From: Bacillota bacterium
Lineage (GTDB): Bacteria; Bacillota; Clostridia; Peptostreptococcales; Anaerovoracaceae
Assembly (NCBI GenBank): GCA_019420305.1
Contig: JAHZHL010000035.1
Coordinates: 152,834-216,833, forward strand
Reading direction: 5' to 3'
DNA length: 64,000 nucleotides
Shown piece after piece: positions 60,179 to 64,000 of this stretch (the first letter of the stretch is position 1; every line of letters begins with the position of its first letter). The position numbers were made by a program, and so were the translations under genes. Under the pieces are notes generated by a model. That model saw only the letters and a list, made by a program, of their open reading frames with translations, made no database searches and had not been told where the DNA came from.

Positions 60179-62341
60179 CTATTTTTCCTCTTTATCTTCG
60201 TCCTTCTTTTCAGATGGCGCTTTCCCCTTTTCGTCAGGCTTTGCCGCGTCGGAATCCGGTTCTTCTTCCTCCTCATCGGCGAAATAGTCGCCATCGTACT
60301 TGGCCAGTTCTTCTTCGCTCGGCATATCGTCATCTTCGTCGTCTTCGGTCATCCCGTTTTCTTCCTGCTTTTCCAGAACCATATTGTTCAGCGCCGCTTC
60401 CGCCTCTCTGGCCTCCCGTTCTTCCGCTTCTCTTAAAAGTCTCGCGGATTCCTCAGCCTCAGCCGCGTTCTTTTCCCGGCGCTCGTCTTCTTTCATCTGC
60501 ACATCCGCAACCAGTTCCTGCGCTGTCATCTTCCCGCTGTAAAGCAGTTCAAACTGCTCGCCGGAAAGGGTTTCAATCTCAAGAAGCGCTTCGGCTACGG
60601 TCTGCAGCTTATCCATGTGTTCACTCAGGATAGCCTTTGCTTCTTCAAAGCAGGCTTCCACGATATTCTTCACTTCCTCATCAATTTCGGAAGCGGTTTC
60701 TTCCGAGTAGTTCTGCCTGGTAGAAAAATCCTTGCCCAGGAACACCTCATCGGAAGAACTGTAATTTACAGGTCCCAGCTTGTCGCTAAATCCGTATTTT
60801 GTCACCATATCCTTGGCGATCTCTGTCGCCCGCATAATATCGTTGCTGGCGCCGGTGCTGATATCGTCCAGGGTCAGCATTTCCGCCACACGACCGCCCA
60901 GCAGATGGATGATCTGTTCCCGCATAGACGTCTTTGTGCCGTAATATTTATCTTCCTTCGGCAGGATCATGGTAAATCCGCCCGCGCGGCCTCTCGGCAC
61001 AATGGTAATCTGGTGAACCGGATCGGTTTTCGGCAGAGAATGCGCTACAACCGCGTGCCCCGCTTCATGGAACGCGGTCAATCTGCGTTCTTCCTCGCTG
61101 ATTACTCGGCTCTTCTTTTCCGGTCCTGCAATTACCTTTGTAATCGCTTCTTCAATTTCGTCCATGCGGATCTTCATGCCGTTTCTTCTGGCAGTCAAAA
61201 GAGCCGCTTCATTGAGCATATTTTCGATATCCGCCGGGGTAAATCCCGGTGTTCTCCTTGCCAGAACCTTCGGATCCACCTCGTCGGCAAGGGGTTTGTT
61301 CCTGGAATGTACCCGGAAAATCTCTTCTCTTCCCTTGATATCCGGAGCGCCGATTACGATCTGGCGGTCAAACCGTCCCGGTCTTAAGAGAGCCGGGTCC
61401 AGAATATCCGGCCGATTTGTCGCGGCCAGAATAATAATTCCTGTATTTTCGCCGAACCCGTCCATCTCAACCAGCAGCTGATTCAGAGTCTGTTCTCTTT
61501 CATCATGTCCGCCGCCCAGGCCTGCGCCTCTCTTGCGGCCTACCGCGTCGATCTCGTCGATAAAAATAATACACGGCGCGTTCTTCTTCGCCTGTTCAAA
61601 CAGATCTCTTACACGGGACGCTCCGACGCCGACAAACATTTCCACAAAGTCGGAACCGCTGATTGTAAAGAACGGAACTCCCGCTTCTCCCGCGGTTGCC
61701 TTGGAAATATAGGTCTTACCGGTTCCCGGAGGACCTACCAGCAGAATTCCCTTAGGAATCCGCGCTCCCAGGCTGTTATATTTTTTCGGATTGCGGAGAA
61801 AATCCACAACCTCGGACAATTCTTCTTTTTCCTCATCCAGCCCGGCAACGTCCTTAAAGGTAACCTTTCTGAGATCGCTGTCCTTCTGAAGCTTTGCCCT
61901 GCTCTTACCGAAGGACATGGCCTTGCCGCCTCCACCGCTCTGGTTCATAATGATAAAGAAGAAGAATACCAGCGCTCCGATCATGATCAGCGTCGGCAAT
62001 AGACTCAGCAGAATAGAATCCCCCTGCGGTTCATCTGTCCTGTAAGTAATTGTCTTCTCATCAATCTGCGGATATACATACTTTTCATTGAACCACTGAA
62101 GATCGATTGCGTTGGACGCATACGCGTACACATTTGTATCGTCCTTTAGCGTCGCGCTGATTTTTGTCTCTGTAATATTAATCTCTGAAATCTGATTCTC
62201 CGCGGCATATTCCGCCATTCTGGAAAAACTGATTTCTTTTTCTTCTTCGCCGTCTCCACCGCTCTGGTAAAACCAGGCCATTGCCAGTACCAGACCGAAT
62301 ATAATCAAGTAAATGCCTATGTTTTTCGACAACCTTTTCAA
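60179..62341 (-). CDS. ftsH: ATP-dependent zinc metalloprotease FtsH
   Basis: Membrane-bound quality-control protease, 720 residues. Helices at about 8-25 and 110-131 flank an outside domain; the AAA module has Walker A GPPGTGKT (203-210), Walker B FIDEID and the SRH region; the zinc motif is HEAGH (425-429). The C-terminal 110 residues form an unusually long, highly acidic tail. Start is TTG with GGGGAGG 8 bases upstream. Leads pucR. Confidence 0.96.
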   Translation of the reverse strand: MKRLSKNIGIYLIIFGLVLAMAWFYQSGGDGEEEKEISFSRMAEYAAENQISEINITETKISATLKDDTNVYAYASNAIDLQWFNEKYVYPQIDEKTITYRTDEPQGDSILLSLLPTLIMIGALVFFFFIIMNQSGGGGKAMSFGKSRAKLQKDSDLRKVTFKDVAGLDEEKEELSEVVDFLRNPKKYNSLGARIPKGILLVGPPGTGKTYISKATAGEAGVPFFTISGSDFVEMFVGVGASRVRDLFEQAKKNAPCIIFIDEIDAVGRKRGAGLGGGHDEREQTLNQLLVEMDGFGENTGIIILAATNRPDILDPALLRPGRFDRQIVIGAPDIKGREEIFRVHSRNKPLADEVDPKVLARRTPGFTPADIENMLNEAALLTARRNGMKIRMDEIEEAITKVIAGPEKKSRVISEEERRLTAFHEAGHAVVAHSLPKTDPVHQITIVPRGRAGGFTMILPKEDKYYGTKTSMREQIIHLLGGRVAEMLTLDDISTGASNDIMRATEIAKDMVTKYGFSDKLGPVNYSSSDEVFLGKDFSTRQNYSEETASEIDEEVKNIVEACFEEAKAILSEHMDKLQTVAEALLEIETLSGEQFELLYSGKMTAQELVADVQMKEDERREKNAAEAEESARLLREAEEREAREAEAALNNMVLEKQEENGMTEDDEDDDMPSEEELAKYDGDYFADEEEEEPDSDAAKPDEKGKAPSEKKDEDKEEK

Positions 62342-62415
62342 CTTTTTATCCTCCCCTTGTCGGTTCTCTCTATCTGATTTTTGTTTTATTATCCAAAATT
62401 GGGTATGTCATTTTA

Positions 62416-63807
62416 TCACATATCACAAAGAATTTCAAGTAAAAGGGCCTTTTTTGTTGTTTCGTCCAACTTGTATTTTTCATTATATCGGTCCTTTTTT
62501 AAAAATCTCCCGCTGCAGGAAATCACCCACAAAATTTCGCTGCCCACCGCCGCAAGGGGAACCTGATCCCGAAGTTCCCTGGGTACCTTCTGATCAACAA
62601 AAAAGTCCTGCAGTTTTTTCCTGCCCTGTCTGAGACGGATATAGTCCCCCGCCTGCCGGCGCCTCAGGCAAACCTGCGCCTCCCTGCCATGAACGGCACA
62701 GATTTTATCCCAGTCAAAGACAGCGGTTCCCGGTTGATATTCCTCCAGAGGCGCTTTCGTCAGCTGCACGCTCAGCTTTACGGAAGGAAGTCGATCCGGC
62801 TGCTGTTTTTTCCGCAAACAACGCACCTGCCCGTACTGAATCTCCATAGCGTAACCCTTTGGAAAATCCAGCGTCTTTGTCCCCTCTTCACTGTCCAGCA
62901 GCCGTTCCGCCGCGAAAAGATGGGCCGCTGTGATATCCTGCGTAAGTCCCGCGGCTTCAAAAGCCTTTACAATCACTCTCTGCCGGATCGCGGGATGCAT
63001 TTCTCTGAGTTTTTCCAGGCTCAGACTCTCCCCGTCCGTTCTGCTGGCATGATAGGCTTTATCCGCGCAATCCCAGAGGAAATCTTTATCCTGCCCCGCA
63101 ATGCTGCTGAGCCTCACCATCGCTTCCATAATATTAGGGTTAAAATACTCCTCCAGATAAGGGATCAGTTCCAGCCGTATTTTATTCCGGGTATAAATCG
63201 GCTGCAGATTTGTGTGATCCATCCGCGGACGCAGGCCATACCCCTCGCAGAAAGCGGCGATCTCCTTTCGCCATACATCCAGCAATGGACGGACAACCAA
63301 AAATCCGCCCTCCATCCGAATGTGGGAAATTCCCGCCAGCCCATCCGGTCCGGTTCCCCGCATTAATCTCATCAGCACGGTCTCCGCCTGGTCATCCGCA
63401 TTCTGGGCAACCGCTATTTTGATCTGCTCCTTGGAAATACCCTTCTGCGCCAGCTCCTCCCCATACCGGGAAAACGCTTCATACCTCGCCGCCCGGCCGG
63501 CCTCTTCCCCGGTCATTTTCCGCTCCTTCATCATTGCGTTGCAATCATATACGAAGGTTCTGCATGGAATCGCCTGTCTTTTACAGAGCTCTTCCACATA
63601 GGCCTGATCTTCTTCCGCCGCGCCGGGACGGAACTTATGGTTTACATGAACCGCGTGAAGCGTAATGTCCAGTTCACTGCTAAGCTGCTTCAGAACAAAA
63701 AAAAGACACACGGAATCAGGGCCTCCGGAAAGGCCGATGATAACATGGTCTCCCTTTTCCAACATGTGATATTTCAAAATCGTGTTTTTTACTTTGTTTT
63801 TTACCAT
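62416..63807 (-). CDS. tilS: tRNA(Ile)-lysidine synthetase TilS
   Basis: 463-residue enzyme that places lysine on C34 of the AUA-reading tRNA-Ile. The PP-loop SGGPDS is at 27-32, with HVNHKFRPGAAEEDQAYVEELC and NADDQAETVLMRLMRGTGPDGL typical of the family, then the C-terminal substrate domain. No ribosome binding site is seen and a TG-TATAAT box ends 6 bases before the ATG, so the mRNA is likely leaderless. Upstream of ftsH, as often; hpt is missing between them. Confidence 0.95.
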   Translation of the reverse strand: MVKNKVKNTILKYHMLEKGDHVIIGLSGGPDSVCLFFVLKQLSSELDITLHAVHVNHKFRPGAAEEDQAYVEELCKRQAIPCRTFVYDCNAMMKERKMTGEEAGRAARYEAFSRYGEELAQKGISKEQIKIAVAQNADDQAETVLMRLMRGTGPDGLAGISHIRMEGGFLVVRPLLDVWRKEIAAFCEGYGLRPRMDHTNLQPIYTRNKIRLELIPYLEEYFNPNIMEAMVRLSSIAGQDKDFLWDCADKAYHASRTDGESLSLEKLREMHPAIRQRVIVKAFEAAGLTQDITAAHLFAAERLLDSEEGTKTLDFPKGYAMEIQYGQVRCLRKKQQPDRLPSVKLSVQLTKAPLEEYQPGTAVFDWDKICAVHGREAQVCLRRRQAGDYIRLRQGRKKLQDFFVDQKVPRELRDQVPLAAVGSEILWVISCSGRFLKKDRYNEKYKLDETTKKALLLEILCDM

Positions 63808-63813
63808 GGAAGT

Positions 63814-63822
63814 ATTATATCA
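63814..63822 (-). promoter_or_regulatory. Extended -10 promoter of tilS, leaderless arrangement
   Basis: TGATATAAT on the minus strand (TATAAT at 63814-63819) directly upstream of the ATG (63807). No good -35 is seen. Confidence 0.6.
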
Positions 63823-63847
63823 TAAAAATCGGTGAAATTTCGTATTT

Positions 63848-64000
63848 TTATGTGTAAACCGCAAGGCTCTGGCGGTGCCACGGCGCTGGCAAGGTGTCCA
63901 TTTTCCTGAAAAAGAGGTCCGGATCCTCCGATGACTTCGAATGAGAGTCAAGTCCAAATATGTGTGTAAATTCCTTTAGGTAGTAATTCATCAAGCTGCC
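63848..64000 (-). CDS. 3' end of an unidentified gene (partial)
   Basis: An open frame runs from the right window edge to a TAA at 63848-63850, giving 50 residues (ending LPAPWHRQSLAVYT) with no stop. The residue mix is plausible for a real protein (FTHIFGLDSH, DPDLFFRKMDT). It ends 40 bases before tilS. I do not recognise the family; the rest lies outside the window. Confidence 0.45.
   Translation of the reverse strand, partial: GSLMNYYLKEFTHIFGLDSHSKSSEDPDLFFRKMDTLPAPWHRQSLAVYT

Noticed and set aside
1..64000. CRISPR array or rRNA operon
   Set aside because: No regularly spaced identical repeats and no conserved rRNA stretches were seen on either strand.

Overview
The window looks like chromosome of an anaerobic, gut-type Clostridia (Firmicutes), possibly near Anaerovoracaceae or Peptostreptococcales; the family-level guess is weak. 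The signs are a small clostridial 2[4Fe-4S] ferredoxin, Rex, a reverse-type rubrerythrin, a biotin-dependent decarboxylase set, a CIRCE-controlled groESL, strong AGGAGG ribosome binding sites with frequent GTG and TTG starts, and moderate GC. There are no rRNA genes, no CRISPR array and no complete insertion sequence. One tRNA gene (Pro, anticodon GGG) and one FMN riboswitch are present.

Layout. 0-7 kb: EutH-like permease, LuxR regulator, lone FabF-type ketosynthase, LysR regulator, then an acyl-CoA ligase and thioesterase operon behind a promoter with a paired direct repeat. 7-11 kb: small regulators, a flavin reductase-like protein, and a three-gene amino acid permease operon that includes a 45-residue single-helix protein. 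11-14.7 kb: an accessory patch with an XRE-HIRAN-PIN/NYN operon, a decayed ORF and an AT-rich orphan ParA. 14.8-21.6 kb: guaBA (a Tritrichomonas-like IMP dehydrogenase), a VanY-type carboxypeptidase, and a FIST plus aldehyde dehydrogenase pair. 21.6-30 kb: YibE/F protein, secreted metallophosphatase, IclR, ferritin, and a secreted subtilase plus an FN3/Big2 protein. 30-42 kb: groESL, an OGG-type glycosylase with a P-loop protein, ferredoxin, rex, acpP, and the tsaE-tsaB-rimI-tsaD t6A operon ending in an ABC-F ATPase.

42-64 kb: RibU under an FMN riboswitch, an ECF sigma/anti-sigma pair behind capA and pepV, an orphan branched-chain-type binding protein with a NifU domain protein, rubrerythrin, an iron-type alcohol dehydrogenase, a PadR-DUF1700-DUF4097 operon, dusB-coaX, a methylmalonyl-CoA decarboxylase-like cluster without the membrane beta subunit, glyA, pucR, ftsH, tilS, and the 3' end of an unidentified gene cut by the right edge.

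Most of the window is housekeeping. The parts I consider least described are the XRE-HIRAN-PIN/NYN operon with its ParA neighbour, the permease with its tiny partner, the three-hairpin region at 52.66-52.78 kb, and two probable leaderless tRNA-modification genes (tsaE and tilS). All assignments rest on reading the sequence and on recalled family features; no database search was run.
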